Shown piece by piece: positions 24,709-34,617 of a DNA stretch of 64,000 bases (within the stretch, counting starts at the first letter, position 1; every line of letters begins with the position of its first letter). A program made the position numbers and the translations under genes. Below the pieces are notes generated by a model. That model was not told the DNA's origin, ran no database searches, and saw nothing but the letters and a program-made list of their open reading frames with translations. Source of the DNA: Bacillota bacterium (GTDB taxonomy: Bacteria; Bacillota; UBA4882; UBA8346); NCBI GenBank assembly GCA_023410535.1, contig JAEYPR010000001.1, forward strand, positions 1 to 64,000, in the 5' to 3' direction.

Positions 24709-26166
24709 GTGATTAATTTGTTCGGTGATCTTAAAATCACGGTCGGTCGGCCAGCCTACCGGCAGATCAGTGATCATATTCGGGAGCTCATCCGGAGCGG
24801 AGCGCTTTATAAAGGGGTGCGTCTGCCTTCGACCCGCGAGTTGAGCCAAATCCTAAAGGTGAGCCGGAATACGGTGATCATGGCTTACGATGAGTTGCAA
24901 AGCGCTGATCTGATCGAAAACATCCAGGGACAAGGAGCGTTTGTGAACGCCGTTGCCGAGGGAAACCTGACGAAACCGGCCTTGGAGTGGGAAGGACGGA
25001 TCAGTCAATATGGCCGGTCCGCCCTAGAACAAAGCCACATCGGGAAACAATTTCCCTGGCGCAAGGGGATGATCTCTTTTAATAGCCTCGCCCCGGATGA
25101 GAGCATCTTTGAGGTGGAGGAGGTCAAACGGGCTTTTCTCAACCGCATCTCCCTGGAAGGCGAAAAGCTTCTCAATTACGGCGATCCCAAAGGCTACCGG
25201 CCGTTGATCGATTATCTCAAACACTACTTGGAAACCAAAGGCGTCGTTTTTCAAGGGAAAGATATCTTGATCACCAACGGCTTCACGGAAAGTTTCAATT
25301 TGGTGATGGCGGCGTTAACTCAACCCGGCGACGTCGTCGTTTGCGAAAACCCAACGCATAATATGGCATTAAGCGTTATGAATCTTGCCGGATTGGCGAT
25401 TCGCGGGATCACCATGTCCGAGGACGGTATCGACCCGGTCGAATTGGAAGCGGCATTACGGCAAGGCCAACCGAAATTCGGTTTTGTGATGCCTTCCTAT
25501 CATAATCCCACCGGTTTGGTGATGAGTCCCGACAAACGGTTAAAAGTACTTGAATTATTTGAAAAATATCAAGTGCCGTTGCTTGAAGAAGGTTTTAATG
25601 AAGAACTGCGTTACTCCGGTTCCCATGGCAGTTCATTAATGGCCCTGGCGGGAACGGGTAATTTCGTGATCTCGCTGGGTAGCTTTTCGAAGATTCTCTT
25701 TCCCGGTATCCGGACCGGTTGGGTCATTGCCGATGCGCAATTCATCCGTTACCTGGAGAGTATCAAATTATACCGGAACATCTACCCGTCCCTGTTGGAT
25801 CAAGCGGTGTTATACGAGTATTTGCAGCACGGGAAGTTTCAGACCTACCTGAAACGCGCCAAAAAGTTGTATAAGGACAAATATGAATTGGCCGTTCGCT
25901 TGGTGAAGGAACAAATCCCGCACCGGCGACTCTGGGGCGATGGCGGCTTGTACCTCTTCCTCGAGTTGGAGGGAGTTGTGGCGCGTCAGTTGTTGGCCCA
26001 AACCTACCAACAAGGGGTATTGTTCACCCCGGGCGATATTTTTTACACCGACGGTTCCGGAGCGCAGACCTTGCGTTTAAGCGTATCGCGGGTGAACCGA
26101 AGGGAGATCGAACAGGGGCTGGCGGTGATCGGGGCCGAAATTGCCAAACTACGGCTTCGACCATGA
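24709..26166 (+). CDS. MocR/GntR-type regulator with aminotransferase domain
   Basis: A 485-residue transcription regulator: GntR-type winged helix at residues 10-75 (YRQISDHIRELIRSGALYKG, LPSTRELSQILKVSRNTV), linker, then a fold-type I aminotransferase domain with the PLP lysine in GSFSKILFPG near residue 328. Members control vitamin B6, GABA, taurine or amino-acid genes using PLP or its adduct as signal. It starts with GTG and a weak ribosome site. dapF follows by 43 bp, hinting at a link to lysine or cell-wall metabolism, which is inference. Confidence 0.88.
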   Translation: MINLFGDLKITVGRPAYRQISDHIRELIRSGALYKGVRLPSTRELSQILKVSRNTVIMAYDELQSADLIENIQGQGAFVNAVAEGNLTKPALEWEGRISQYGRSALEQSHIGKQFPWRKGMISFNSLAPDESIFEVEEVKRAFLNRISLEGEKLLNYGDPKGYRPLIDYLKHYLETKGVVFQGKDILITNGFTESFNLVMAALTQPGDVVVCENPTHNMALSVMNLAGLAIRGITMSEDGIDPVELEAALRQGQPKFGFVMPSYHNPTGLVMSPDKRLKVLELFEKYQVPLLEEGFNEELRYSGSHGSSLMALAGTGNFVISLGSFSKILFPGIRTGWVIADAQFIRYLESIKLYRNIYPSLLDQAVLYEYLQHGKFQTYLKRAKKLYKDKYELAVRLVKEQIPHRRLWGDGGLYLFLELEGVVARQLLAQTYQQGVLFTPGDIFYTDGSGAQTLRLSVSRVNRREIEQGLAVIGAEIAKLRLRP

Positions 26167-26209
26167 CTCGAAATCGTTCGCATTAAATAAACAAGAGACA
26201 GGTGATCCG

Positions 26210-27046
26210 ATGAAATTCTCAAAAATGCACGGCCTTGGCAATGATTTTATCGTCTTTAGCGGAATGGACGAAGATCCGGACCGAGATTACGCGGATTTAG
26301 CCCGTTTGTTATGCGACCGGCGCCTCGGAGTCGGCGCCGACGGCATGATCGTAGCGGCAACTTCCACCACGGCGGCGGTCCGGATGCGTTTCTATAATGC
26401 CGACGGCAGCGAAGCGGGAATGTGCGGCAATGGCATTCGTTGCTTTGCCAAATACGTCTACGAACAAGGAATTGTGTCTCAAGGTAGTTTCCCCATCGAG
26501 ACCCTGGCCGGCATCATGCGGCCGGAGTTGAACCGATCCGGCGGCAAAGTGGGGTCGGTCAAAGTCAATATGGGCCAACCGGGACTGGAACGGAGCCAGA
26601 TTCCGATGGTTGGTCCGGCGGGACGGGTAATTGACGAACCCTTGGCAATGGACGACCTCACCTTTAACGTGACCAGCCTGTTGATGGGAGTGCCACACAC
26701 CATTATCTTTACGGAAGACATTGACCAAGTTGATCTGCATACGCTCGGGCCACGTCTGGAGAGACACCCCAGTTTCCCCAAGCGCACCAATGTCAATTGG
26801 GTCCAAGTGATTAATGATCATGAGCTGAAAGTTCGTACCTGGGAGCGGGGGGCGGGCAGCACTTTAGCCTGCGGCACCGGTTCTTGCGCGGCGGTAGTAG
26901 CGGGGGTACTCAACGGCCGGATCGGCAGCAAGACCACCGTCCATCTGACGTTGGGCGATCTGTTGATCGAATGGGCTCCTGATCAACAAGTCTACATGAC
27001 CGGACCGGCAGCCGAAGTTTTTGTGGGTGAGATTGACTTGTCATGA
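26210..27046 (+). CDS. dapF: Diaminopimelate epimerase
   Basis: Converts LL- to meso-diaminopimelate for lysine and peptidoglycan. The two catalytic cysteines sit in NADGSEAGMCGNGIRCFAKY (about residue 74) and GAGSTLACGTGSCAA (about residue 222). The start MKFSKMHGLGNDF fits the family, so ATG 26210 is chosen over an upstream in-frame ATG inside the MocR gene; AGGTG lies 6 bases before it. 278 residues is standard. No other dap gene is near. Confidence 0.94.
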   Translation: MKFSKMHGLGNDFIVFSGMDEDPDRDYADLARLLCDRRLGVGADGMIVAATSTTAAVRMRFYNADGSEAGMCGNGIRCFAKYVYEQGIVSQGSFPIETLAGIMRPELNRSGGKVGSVKVNMGQPGLERSQIPMVGPAGRVIDEPLAMDDLTFNVTSLLMGVPHTIIFTEDIDQVDLHTLGPRLERHPSFPKRTNVNWVQVINDHELKVRTWERGAGSTLACGTGSCAAVVAGVLNGRIGSKTTVHLTLGDLLIEWAPDQQVYMTGPAAEVFVGEIDLS

Positions 27047-27058
27047 CAATCGAAAATG

Positions 27059-27095
27059 AAACGGCCTTACTTTCTTTGAAGTTCGGCCGTTTTTC
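27059..27095. terminator. Terminator between convergent dapF and DUF2935 genes
   Basis: AAACGGCC pairs with GGCCGTTT around an 18-base loop and is followed by TTTTTCGCTTTT on the plus strand; it sits between two converging genes. Confidence 0.75.
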
Positions 27096-27099
27096 GCTT

Positions 27100-27918
27100 T
27101 TATGATTCAACCCGCGGACGGGTGGGATCGCAAAGTGGCGGCTTGAGCCCGGAAGCCTGCGCCAATTTGGTCAGGTAATAACATTCCTCCCGATCCATGT
27201 GATCCGGGATTAAGGGAGTCAGCACACTCAAAACCTCTTCCGAACGGACCTGCTCTTCAATAAGACGTAACAAATTTTGAAAATCGGTCATTTTAGTCGT
27301 GACCGTAATATTAAAACGGGTGAGCGCCGCAAATTCGCAAAGTCCGGTTCGTTGGTACCCCGTTAGTTCCACGGATTTGTTATAATAGTTATTAAAGACG
27401 ATCCGGTAGGCTTCGCTGCGATCAATCCAATCCCGTTCCACCTCATCGAACCGGCTGGCCAATGCGGCGGCATGACCCTCGGCATCTTTCAGCCAGAGTA
27501 AATGATAATGGAGCGGGTTGAGCGACGGCGGTTGCTGGTTGGAAAGCAGGAAACCAAGAATACGCAAGTATTCTTCAACCTCATTGACCATATGATTGAA
27601 AAAAGTGGAGCTTAAGGATGATTGGAGTCCTGTTGTGATATGGTCTTTCAGCAGTTCCAGTTTAAAACAGCGAATCGCTTGCGCTTGTTCGAACGCCTGT
27701 CGGGTTAACGACTCGAGATTCCCTGTCGGTTCGGCTTGGCGGGTCTCTTTTAAAAGCTGATCAAAGATCACAATAAAATATTGGGCCTGTTGGATCAGTG
27801 ACCGTTCGACCGTTGGCGCGAGCGAGGTTGTGATGAATCGGGCGTGATCGCCCAAGACTTGCAACCAAAAGCGGTGTTCATACAAGGCTTCGGCTGAAAA
27901 ATTATTCAGCGGAATCAC
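27100..27918 (-). CDS. DUF2935 protein, duplicated hemerythrin-like helical bundle
   Basis: A 272-residue all-helical protein made of two similar halves. Each has His/Glu-rich helices: EHRFWLQVLGDHARF and FFNHMVNEVEEYLRIL in the first, HLLWLKDAEGHA and IPDHMDREECYYLTKL in the second. The pattern suggests a di-iron or other metal-binding bundle; function is unproven. The start is unclear: the AAAGGAG site overlaps the annotated GTG, while CTG at 27909 is at the usual distance. Confidence 0.82.
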   Translation of the reverse strand: MIPLNNFSAEALYEHRFWLQVLGDHARFITTSLAPTVERSLIQQAQYFIVIFDQLLKETRQAEPTGNLESLTRQAFEQAQAIRCFKLELLKDHITTGLQSSLSSTFFNHMVNEVEEYLRILGFLLSNQQPPSLNPLHYHLLWLKDAEGHAAALASRFDEVERDWIDRSEAYRIVFNNYYNKSVELTGYQRTGLCEFAALTRFNITVTTKMTDFQNLLRLIEEQVRSEEVLSVLTPLIPDHMDREECYYLTKLAQASGLKPPLCDPTRPRVES

Positions 27919-28045
27919 TCCTTTGTAAACAGTTTTGCTTCATTATATTAAGCCGCATTTTCAGAATATGAACGATTTTCAAGCGTTTCCTTTGCCTGTC
28001 ACGATCGGGCAAGGCAATAAATTTAAAAGAGCGGAGGTTGGCGAC

Positions 28046-29671
28046 ATGAGTATTGGCGAACAACTGCAAAACTTATATCCTGACGAAACGCAGATCCCGG
28101 TGGAATATCGGGTGACCGAACCGGTCGAACAGAGCGAGTATTTGGCCGATGGTGAACTGTGTCAGTGGGACGGACCGCAACAAGCGGTGTATTCGGCCAT
28201 TTTGGTGAAGGACGACACAGACCTGCAACCTAAATATCTCGGTAGTTATCCGTTGTTATCCGAGGAGAAAGTACTGGAGATTTTAGACGCGGCGGTCAAG
28301 GCCTATGCCAACGGCAAAGGAGCTTGGCCAACCGCGTCAGTTGCGGAACGGATTAAACGAGTTGAGGAGTTCGCCTGGCGGATGCAGGCTAAAAAAGTGG
28401 AGATTGTCCGGCTATTGATGTGGGAGATCGGCAAAAGTCTTGCCGAATCGGAAAAGGAATTCGACCGGACCATCGAATACATCCAAGGCACCGTCGAGGC
28501 GTTGAAAGGACTGGATAACACTTCGTCTCGGTTCGTCGTCGAACAGGGAATCATCAGCCAGATCCGGCGGGCACCGTTAGGGGTCGTTCTATGCATGGGC
28601 CCGTTTAATTATCCGTTAAACGAGACTTTTACCACGCTGATCCCGGCGGTGATCATGGGCAATCCCGTTATCTGTAAACCGCCGAAATTGGGAACCTTGT
28701 TATACCAACCGTTGTTGGCGCTTTTTCGCGATTGTTTTCCGCCGGGAGTGGTGAATTTCGTTTATGGCCGCGGCGCCAATATTATAGAACCCTTGATGGG
28801 ATCCGGCAAAATTAATGTGCTGGCGTTCATTGGCACGAGCAAGATCGCGGACACCATCAAAAAGCAACATCCCCAACCGCACCGGTTGCGCTCCGTTTTA
28901 GGCTTGGACGCCAAAAATCCTGCCATTATCATGCCTGACGCCGATTTGGATTTGGCCGTCGAGGAATGCCGCCTGGGTTGCTTGTCCTATAATGGTCAAC
29001 GTTGCACGGCGTTGAAGATTATCTTTGTTCATCAATCGATTGCCGCGAGCTTCCTCGTCAAACTGACTGCGGCGGTAGCCCGCTTGAAAGTCGGGTTGCC
29101 TTGGGAACCGGGCGTAAGTATCACCCCGTTGCCGGAACCGGGGAAAGTGGAGTATCTCGACGCCTTGGTTGAAGATGCGCGGCAATTGGGGGCGCAAGTG
29201 GTCAATCCCGATGGCGGCGCCAGTTTCAAAACGCTGTTTTTCCCAGCCGTCCTTTATCCGGTGAACCAATCCATGCGCGTTTTTCACGAAGAACAGTTTG
29301 GCCCGGTCATCCCGGTGGTCCCGTTTGAGGATCTGGACGCTCCCATCCGTTATATTGAAGAGTCAAACTATGGTCAACAGGTTAGTCTGTTCGGCAAAGA
29401 CCCGGAGTTAATCGCGCAACTGCTCGACCCCTTGGTCAACCAGGTCTGCCGGGTCAATATCAACAGCCAATGCCAACGGGGCCCGGACTGTTTCCCCTTT
29501 ACCGGCCGGAAAGACTCGGCCGAAGGGACGTTGTCCATCTCCGATGCCTTGCGGGTATTCTCCATCCGAACCCTGGTCGCGGCCAAAGGCAATGAGATCA
29601 ATAAAGAGATTATCAACCGGATTGTCCGCGAGCGGCGCTCCAATTTTCTATCCACCGATTATTTGTTTTGA
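28046..29671 (+). CDS. gapN: Non-phosphorylating glyceraldehyde-3-phosphate dehydrogenase (GapN-like aldehyde dehydrogenase)
   Basis: Oxidises glyceraldehyde-3-phosphate directly to 3-phosphoglycerate with NADP, giving NADPH and bypassing ATP formation. The 541-residue aldehyde dehydrogenase has LCMGPFNYPLNETFTTLIPA, FIGTSKIAD in the cofactor site, GLDAKNPAIIMPDADL near the catalytic Glu position (here in the GapN-type context) and the catalytic Cys in YNGQRCTALK near residue 320. ATG 28046 follows GGAGG by 8 bases; a frame 37 codons longer is rejected. Divergent from the DUF2935 gene. The specific GapN reading rather than a generic aldehyde dehydrogenase is probable, not proven. Confidence 0.82.
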   Translation: MSIGEQLQNLYPDETQIPVEYRVTEPVEQSEYLADGELCQWDGPQQAVYSAILVKDDTDLQPKYLGSYPLLSEEKVLEILDAAVKAYANGKGAWPTASVAERIKRVEEFAWRMQAKKVEIVRLLMWEIGKSLAESEKEFDRTIEYIQGTVEALKGLDNTSSRFVVEQGIISQIRRAPLGVVLCMGPFNYPLNETFTTLIPAVIMGNPVICKPPKLGTLLYQPLLALFRDCFPPGVVNFVYGRGANIIEPLMGSGKINVLAFIGTSKIADTIKKQHPQPHRLRSVLGLDAKNPAIIMPDADLDLAVEECRLGCLSYNGQRCTALKIIFVHQSIAASFLVKLTAAVARLKVGLPWEPGVSITPLPEPGKVEYLDALVEDARQLGAQVVNPDGGASFKTLFFPAVLYPVNQSMRVFHEEQFGPVIPVVPFEDLDAPIRYIEESNYGQQVSLFGKDPELIAQLLDPLVNQVCRVNINSQCQRGPDCFPFTGRKDSAEGTLSISDALRVFSIRTLVAAKGNEINKEIINRIVRERRSNFLSTDYLF

Positions 29672-29816
29672 TTTTTAGAATTTAAAAAAGTCTATTGAAT
29701 AATAGCAATGGTTTACAGTTATTTCACTTACAAAAAAATAATAAATTTGGTAAGAGGAGATTTGAATGCCAACGCGAACCATTTACCTGTTAAGATTATA
29801 TTAAGGGGGTTTCTTT

Positions 29817-30827
29817 ATGCAAAAGAACCGGATTTTGCTTGTCTGTTTTTCCATCGTACTTATTTTAAGCCTTTCGTTAACCGGTATGGCCGCGGGTAAA
29901 ACGTTTAAGGTGGCGATGGTCACCGACATCGGCGGTTTGGGCGATAAGTCGTTTAACGATGCCGCCCACGACGGTTTGAAAATGTTAAAGAAACAATATG
30001 GCAATAACGTTGAGATTAAAGTGGTCGAGTCTTCGAAAATGGAAGACTATGTGCCGAACTTAAAAAGTTTAGCGGATCAAAAGTATGATATGATCTGGGC
30101 GATCGGCTTCCTGATGGGCGATGCGCTGACCGAAGTCTCGAAAGCTTATCCCAATCAAAAATTTGGTATTGTCGATTCCGAAGTGAAAAATCCAAATGTC
30201 CAATCAGTTCTCTTCAAAGAGCAAGAAGGTTCTTTCTTGGTTGGCGTAATTGCCGCGACCGATTCCAAATCCCATAAAATCGGTTTTGTTGGGGGCATGG
30301 AATTTCCGTTGATCAAGAAGTTTGAGGCGGGCTACCGGGCCGGTGCCAAAGCGGTTGACCCGAAAATTCAAATCTTCTCCCAATACGCCGGCGCGTTTGA
30401 CAACCCTACCAAAGGTAAAGAGTTGGCTGCTTCGCAGTTTGCGATCGGCGCCGATGTTGTTTATCATGCTGCCGGTGGTACCGGACTCGGCGTGATCGCC
30501 GCCGCCAAAGAAAAAGGCAATGGCTACTGGGCGATCGGCGTTGACAAATGTCAACATTCGGAAGGCGTTGTCAACGGCAAGGACCGTGTCTTGGCTTGCA
30601 TGATCAAACGGGTTGACATCGGTGTCTTCAAAGCGTCTTCGGATGCGATGAACAATAAGTTCAAAGCCGGTATCGTCGAATACGGTCTGTCCGATAACGG
30701 CGTCGGCGTTTGCGACAGCGCCAAAAAGACCGCTTCCGCCAAAGCCTTGGCCGCGGTTGAAAAGTACAAAAAATTGATTGCCGCCGGGAAACAGAAAGTT
30801 CCGACCGACCCGAAAGAAGTAAAATAA
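29817..30827 (+). CDS. BMP-family substrate-binding protein, nucleoside type
   Basis: Extracytoplasmic receptor of an ABC importer for nucleosides or similar ligands (BMP/PnrA/Med family). After a cleavable signal ending near GMAAG (residue 26) comes the family start FKVAMVTDIGGLGDKSFNDAAHDG, then YDMIWAIGFLMGDAL, KIGFVGGMEFPLIKKFEAGY and VYHAAGGTGLGV. No lipobox is present, unlike most Gram-positive members. GGGGG precedes the ATG. The importer genes follow after a terminator, an arrangement that usually yields excess receptor. Confidence 0.92.
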   Translation: MQKNRILLVCFSIVLILSLSLTGMAAGKTFKVAMVTDIGGLGDKSFNDAAHDGLKMLKKQYGNNVEIKVVESSKMEDYVPNLKSLADQKYDMIWAIGFLMGDALTEVSKAYPNQKFGIVDSEVKNPNVQSVLFKEQEGSFLVGVIAATDSKSHKIGFVGGMEFPLIKKFEAGYRAGAKAVDPKIQIFSQYAGAFDNPTKGKELAASQFAIGADVVYHAAGGTGLGVIAAAKEKGNGYWAIGVDKCQHSEGVVNGKDRVLACMIKRVDIGVFKASSDAMNNKFKAGIVEYGLSDNGVGVCDSAKKTASAKALAAVEKYKKLIAAGKQKVPTDPKEVK

Positions 30828-30854
30828 TTAAATTCATAATCAATCGTGCGACTT

Positions 30855-30883
30855 AAGTGCCGGTTAACCACCGGCACTTTTTT
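30855..30883 (+). terminator. Internal terminator behind the binding-protein gene
   Basis: AAGTGCCGG pairs with CCGGCACTT around TTAACCA with six T residues. It separates the receptor gene from the ATPase and permease genes and should reduce their expression relative to the receptor. Confidence 0.88.
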
Positions 30884-30913
30884 AAAGCCTAAGGGAAGGA
30901 GTGAGGCGACGCG

Positions 30914-32467
30914 ATGGAAGGTCAAACGCAAACGGTTTTAGAGATGCGGTCCATCTCCAAAAGTTTCCCCGGAGTGAGAGCCAATCGTCAAATTAACCTG
31001 CGGATCCGGCGCGGTGAAGTCCATGCCCTACTCGGCGAGAACGGTGCGGGGAAAACAACCTTGATGAAGATTTTGTACGGCTTGTACAAACCGGATTCGG
31101 GTGAGATTTGGCTGAAAGGCCGGCAAGTCGAGATTAATTCACCGCTGCAAGCCATTGATTTCGGTATCGGAATGGTTCACCAACATTTCATGTTGATTCC
31201 GCCTTTTACAGTTTTAGAGAATATCATCCTAGGCGCAGAACCCAAAGCGAACCTAGGCCAGATTGATCGGAAAGCGGCGGTTCACAAGATCACTGGGTTA
31301 TGCGAAGAGCTCGGTTTGAAGATCGACCTCGAAGCGAAAGTGGAGGATATTTCGGTCGGTTTACAACAGCGGGTTGAGATCTTAAAAGCGCTATACCGCG
31401 AGGCTGAAATCCTGGTTTTAGACGAACCGACCTCGGTTTTGACACCACAAGAAGCTGAAGATCTGGGCAAAATCCTTCGTAAGTTGGTGGATTCCGGAAA
31501 ATCGGTGGTTTTTATCACACATAAACTGAAGGAAGTCATGAAATTCGCCGACCGGATCACTATTATCCGCCGGGGCGAAGTCATCGACACCGTGGATAAC
31601 GCCAAGACCAATATGGAAGCGTTGGCCGAAATGATGGTTGGGCGGAAAGTCTTGTTGGAAGTGGCGAAGCAACCCGCCCGGATCGGAGAGACGATCTTGC
31701 GGGTGGAGGATTTGCAGGCGCTTGATAACCGCAAGATCCCGGCATTAAAAGGGATCAATTTTCAAGTGCGGGCCGGTGAAATTTTGGCCGTCGCCGGTGT
31801 GGACGGCAACGGTCAAAGCGAATTGATTGAGGTTTTAACCGGTTTACGGCAGGCTACCGGTGGGCAAGCGGTTGTAAGCGGCCAAATTGTTACTAACCGG
31901 ACCCCGCGCCAAGTAATGGAACAAGGCGTCGGCCATATCCCCGAAGATCGTCAGAAACGGGGATTGGTCCTGGACTTTTCGATTCAGGAGAACTTGATCT
32001 TGGAGACCTACCGCAACCCGGAAAATTTACGGTGGGGCTTTATTGACGAAACCGGCTCTCATGAAAACGCCCTTAAGCTGATCAAAACCTACGATATTCG
32101 GACTCCCGGACCGAAGGTGGCGGCTGCGGCACTTTCGGGAGGAAATCAACAAAAGGTGGTCATCGCCCGCGAAATTGAGCGGAATCCGCAATTGCTGGTG
32201 GTAGCCCAGCCGACCCGCGGTTTGGACGTCGGAGCGATCGAGTTTGTCCACCAACAGATCGTCCGGGAGCGGGATAAAGGAAAAGCGATTTTATTATTCT
32301 CGCTGGAACTTGACGAAATATTGGCGTTGGCCGACCGGATCGCGGTCATTTATGAAGGGGAAATCGTCGGGGAAATGTCACGCGAAGAAGCGTCGGAGGA
32401 AAAATTAGGTTTGATGATGACCGGCGGTTTACGATCCGATCTTGCCGGGGAGGTGAGTAACGGATGA
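30914..32467 (+). CDS. Nucleoside/sugar-type ABC importer ATPase, two domains
   Basis: A 517-residue double ATPase. The first half has Walker A GENGAGKTT, a VGLQQRVEILKA signature and LVLDEPTSVL; the second has a modified P-loop (GVDGNGQSEL), the signature LSGGNQQK and VVAQPTRGLD. This layout is typical of the RbsA/NupA/YufO group serving BMP-family receptors. Its stop overlaps the first permease start by 4 bases. Part of the operon 29817-34512. Confidence 0.92.
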   Translation: MEGQTQTVLEMRSISKSFPGVRANRQINLRIRRGEVHALLGENGAGKTTLMKILYGLYKPDSGEIWLKGRQVEINSPLQAIDFGIGMVHQHFMLIPPFTVLENIILGAEPKANLGQIDRKAAVHKITGLCEELGLKIDLEAKVEDISVGLQQRVEILKALYREAEILVLDEPTSVLTPQEAEDLGKILRKLVDSGKSVVFITHKLKEVMKFADRITIIRRGEVIDTVDNAKTNMEALAEMMVGRKVLLEVAKQPARIGETILRVEDLQALDNRKIPALKGINFQVRAGEILAVAGVDGNGQSELIEVLTGLRQATGGQAVVSGQIVTNRTPRQVMEQGVGHIPEDRQKRGLVLDFSIQENLILETYRNPENLRWGFIDETGSHENALKLIKTYDIRTPGPKVAAAALSGGNQQKVVIAREIERNPQLLVVAQPTRGLDVGAIEFVHQQIVRERDKGKAILLFSLELDEILALADRIAVIYEGEIVGEMSREEASEEKLGLMMTGGLRSDLAGEVSNG

Positions 32468-33570
32468 ATGCTCTGACCAAAACTGGAGCTTTGGTGAATG
32501 AATATGGTTCCAAACTGCTTTTCCCGTTGATTGCCTTATTGGCGGCGATGATCGGCGGTTGTTTCATTATTGGCTGGTTCGGCGTGAATCCGTTTGTTGC
32601 CTATCAACACTTATTGTTTGGCGCTTTCGGCAGTTGGGCCAAGTTTGGTGAAACCCTGGTTTACGTTTCGCCGCTGTTGCTGACCGGTTTAAGTATCGCG
32701 GTGGCGTTCCGTTGCGGATTGTTTAATATCGGCGCCGAAGGTCAATATATTGTCGGGATGATCGCGGCGGCCTGGAGCGGTTCGGCTTTTGTCGGTTTGC
32801 CCGCATGGCTGCATATCCCATTCACGATGCTCACCGGCATGCTCGCCGGAGCCATTTGGGGAGCGATTCCCGGATTTCTTAAAGCCCGCTTTGGCGCCCA
32901 CGAAGTGATCAGCACGATCATGATGAACTATATTGCCCTGCATTTCACCGGCTATTTAGTCAATTACGTTTTATTAGAGCCGCCGGGAGTTCGACCGGTT
33001 ACCCGGATGATCCAGGATTCCGCAAAGTTGATGCGGTTTTTGCCGCCATCCCGGGCTCATCTCGGCATTTTTGTCGCGTTGCTTTGTTTGGTTTTGGTCT
33101 ATTTGTTCTTGTGGAAGACTAAATGGGGTTTTGAAATCCGGGCGGTTGGCCTAAACAGTGAAGCGGCCCGTTATGCCGGAATTAACGTGACCAACAACTT
33201 GATCCTGGCTATGGCCGTCAGCGGGGCTTTGGCGGGTCTGGCCGGCGCGTTGCAGATTCAAGGCATCCAATACCGTTTCAACGATTTGTTTGGGTTTACC
33301 GGGTATGGTTTTGACGGAATTGCCGTGGCTTTGCTCGGCAATAATCACCCGGCGGGAATTCTGTTTGGCGCTTTGTTGTTCGGGGCGATGAACAGCGGCG
33401 CCTTGGAAATGCAAAGCGTCGCCGGAATCTCCAAACACTTAATCGGCATGATGCAGGCTGTGATTATCTTTTTTGTCTCAGCCGATTACCTGATCAAAAA
33501 ACTACGTACGCAACGGGCGTTGCGGGCGGAACAACCGCCGCTTCCGACGCCGGTCCGCAAGGAGGTGTGA
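32464..33570 (+). CDS. ABC importer permease (NupB/YufP type)
   Basis: A 368-residue BPD_transp_2 permease with about nine hydrophobic segments. Marker blocks are AFRCGLFNIGAEGQYIVG, HEVISTIMMNYIALH, VGLNSEAARYAGINV and GYGFDGIAVALLGNNHPAG. With the next gene it forms the channel of the nucleoside-type importer. Overlaps the ATPase gene as ATGA. Confidence 0.92.
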   Translation: MNALTKTGALVNEYGSKLLFPLIALLAAMIGGCFIIGWFGVNPFVAYQHLLFGAFGSWAKFGETLVYVSPLLLTGLSIAVAFRCGLFNIGAEGQYIVGMIAAAWSGSAFVGLPAWLHIPFTMLTGMLAGAIWGAIPGFLKARFGAHEVISTIMMNYIALHFTGYLVNYVLLEPPGVRPVTRMIQDSAKLMRFLPPSRAHLGIFVALLCLVLVYLFLWKTKWGFEIRAVGLNSEAARYAGINVTNNLILAMAVSGALAGLAGALQIQGIQYRFNDLFGFTGYGFDGIAVALLGNNHPAGILFGALLFGAMNSGALEMQSVAGISKHLIGMMQAVIIFFVSADYLIKKLRTQRALRAEQPPLPTPVRKEV

Positions 33571-33573
33571 GCG

Positions 33574-34512
33574 ATGGATTGGAATATGACCTTGGGCATC
33601 AGCGCTTTCGTCATTGCCTCGACACTCCGGGCTGCCACTCCGTTGATCTTTACTGCGTTAGGTGGCGTTTTTTCCGAACGGGCCGGCGTGACCAACGTCG
33701 GGTTGGAAGGAATCATGTTATTTGGGGCGTTTTTTGGAATGTACGGCTCCTATCTGACCCAAAATCCGGTGGCCGGAATTATCCTCGGGGTACTGGTGGG
33801 CGGGATGATCGCCGCCATTCATGCCTTCTTGTCCATCGAGCTCCGCGCCAATCAAGTGGTCAGCGGCGTTGCGATCAACTTATTGGCCGTCGCGGCCACC
33901 AATATGTTATTGTTAAAGATCTTTCACACCGCCGGACAGTCAGCTTCGGTCGCCAAGGTCCCCGATTGGCAGATCCCATTTTTAAAGGATATTCCGTTTT
34001 TGGGTGACGCAATCGGCAAATTGAACCCCTTAGTGTATCTGGCCTTGGCTTTGGTGGGATTGGCGACTTTTTTCTTATATCGGACCGTCACTGGACTGCG
34101 CATCCGTTCCGTCGGCGAGAATCCGGAAGCCGCCGCCACCGTCGGTATCAGCGTCCGCAAGGTTCGTTATTTTGCGGTCATCGCCAGCGGCATGCTCGGC
34201 GGCTTGGGCGGCGTTTTCCTATCGCTCGGGTCGATGGATTTATTTAAAGAGAATATGACAGCGGGACGGGGTTTTATTGCCTTGGCCGCCATGATCTCCG
34301 GCAAATGGCATCCGGTCGGCGCTTTCTGGGCTTGTCTGCTGTTTGGTTTTGCCGAGGCGTTGGAAGGGCAGTTTCAATTGTTGGGAATGAATGTGCCAAC
34401 CCAATTTCTACACATGTTTCCGTATCTCTGTACCATCATTTTGATTCTCGGCGTGGTCGGTAAGTCGGTTGCCCCGGCGGCGGACGGCGTTCCGTACGAG
34501 GGGAGAAAATAG
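33574..34512 (+). CDS. ABC importer permease (NupC/YufQ type)
   Basis: A 312-residue permease paired with the preceding one. Segments LGGVFSERAGVTNVGLEGIM, ANQVVSGVAINLLA, VGENPEAAATVGISV and AGRGFIALAAMISGKWHP are characteristic. It starts 3 bp after the previous stop and ends the operon ahead of a strong terminator. Confidence 0.92.
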   Translation: MDWNMTLGISAFVIASTLRAATPLIFTALGGVFSERAGVTNVGLEGIMLFGAFFGMYGSYLTQNPVAGIILGVLVGGMIAAIHAFLSIELRANQVVSGVAINLLAVAATNMLLLKIFHTAGQSASVAKVPDWQIPFLKDIPFLGDAIGKLNPLVYLALALVGLATFFLYRTVTGLRIRSVGENPEAAATVGISVRKVRYFAVIASGMLGGLGGVFLSLGSMDLFKENMTAGRGFIALAAMISGKWHPVGAFWACLLFGFAEALEGQFQLLGMNVPTQFLHMFPYLCTIILILGVVGKSVAPAADGVPYEGRK

Positions 34513-34526
34513 TACACCAATCATCA

Positions 34527-34557
34527 AACCCTTCAGTTGCTGAAGGGTTATTTTTTT
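34527..34557 (+). terminator. Terminator of the nucleoside importer operon
   Basis: AACCCTTCAG and CTGAAGGGTT form a perfect ten-base-pair stem around TTG, followed by A and seven T residues. Confidence 0.92.
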
Positions 34558-34617
34558 GGAACGAAAGGGTATGACCCCGTGACGCAGAATTAGGTTACGT
34601 GAGCAAAGGGGGAATTT

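Noticed and set aside
24628..24849. Minus-strand frame with NGILTPKELKRLFG-like end
   Set aside because: Looks slightly protein-like but more than half lies antisense to the MocR helix-turn-helix region; no start signal.
29672..29816. Purine riboswitch ahead of the nucleoside importer
   Set aside because: The conserved purine-aptamer loops and three-way junction pattern could not be found.
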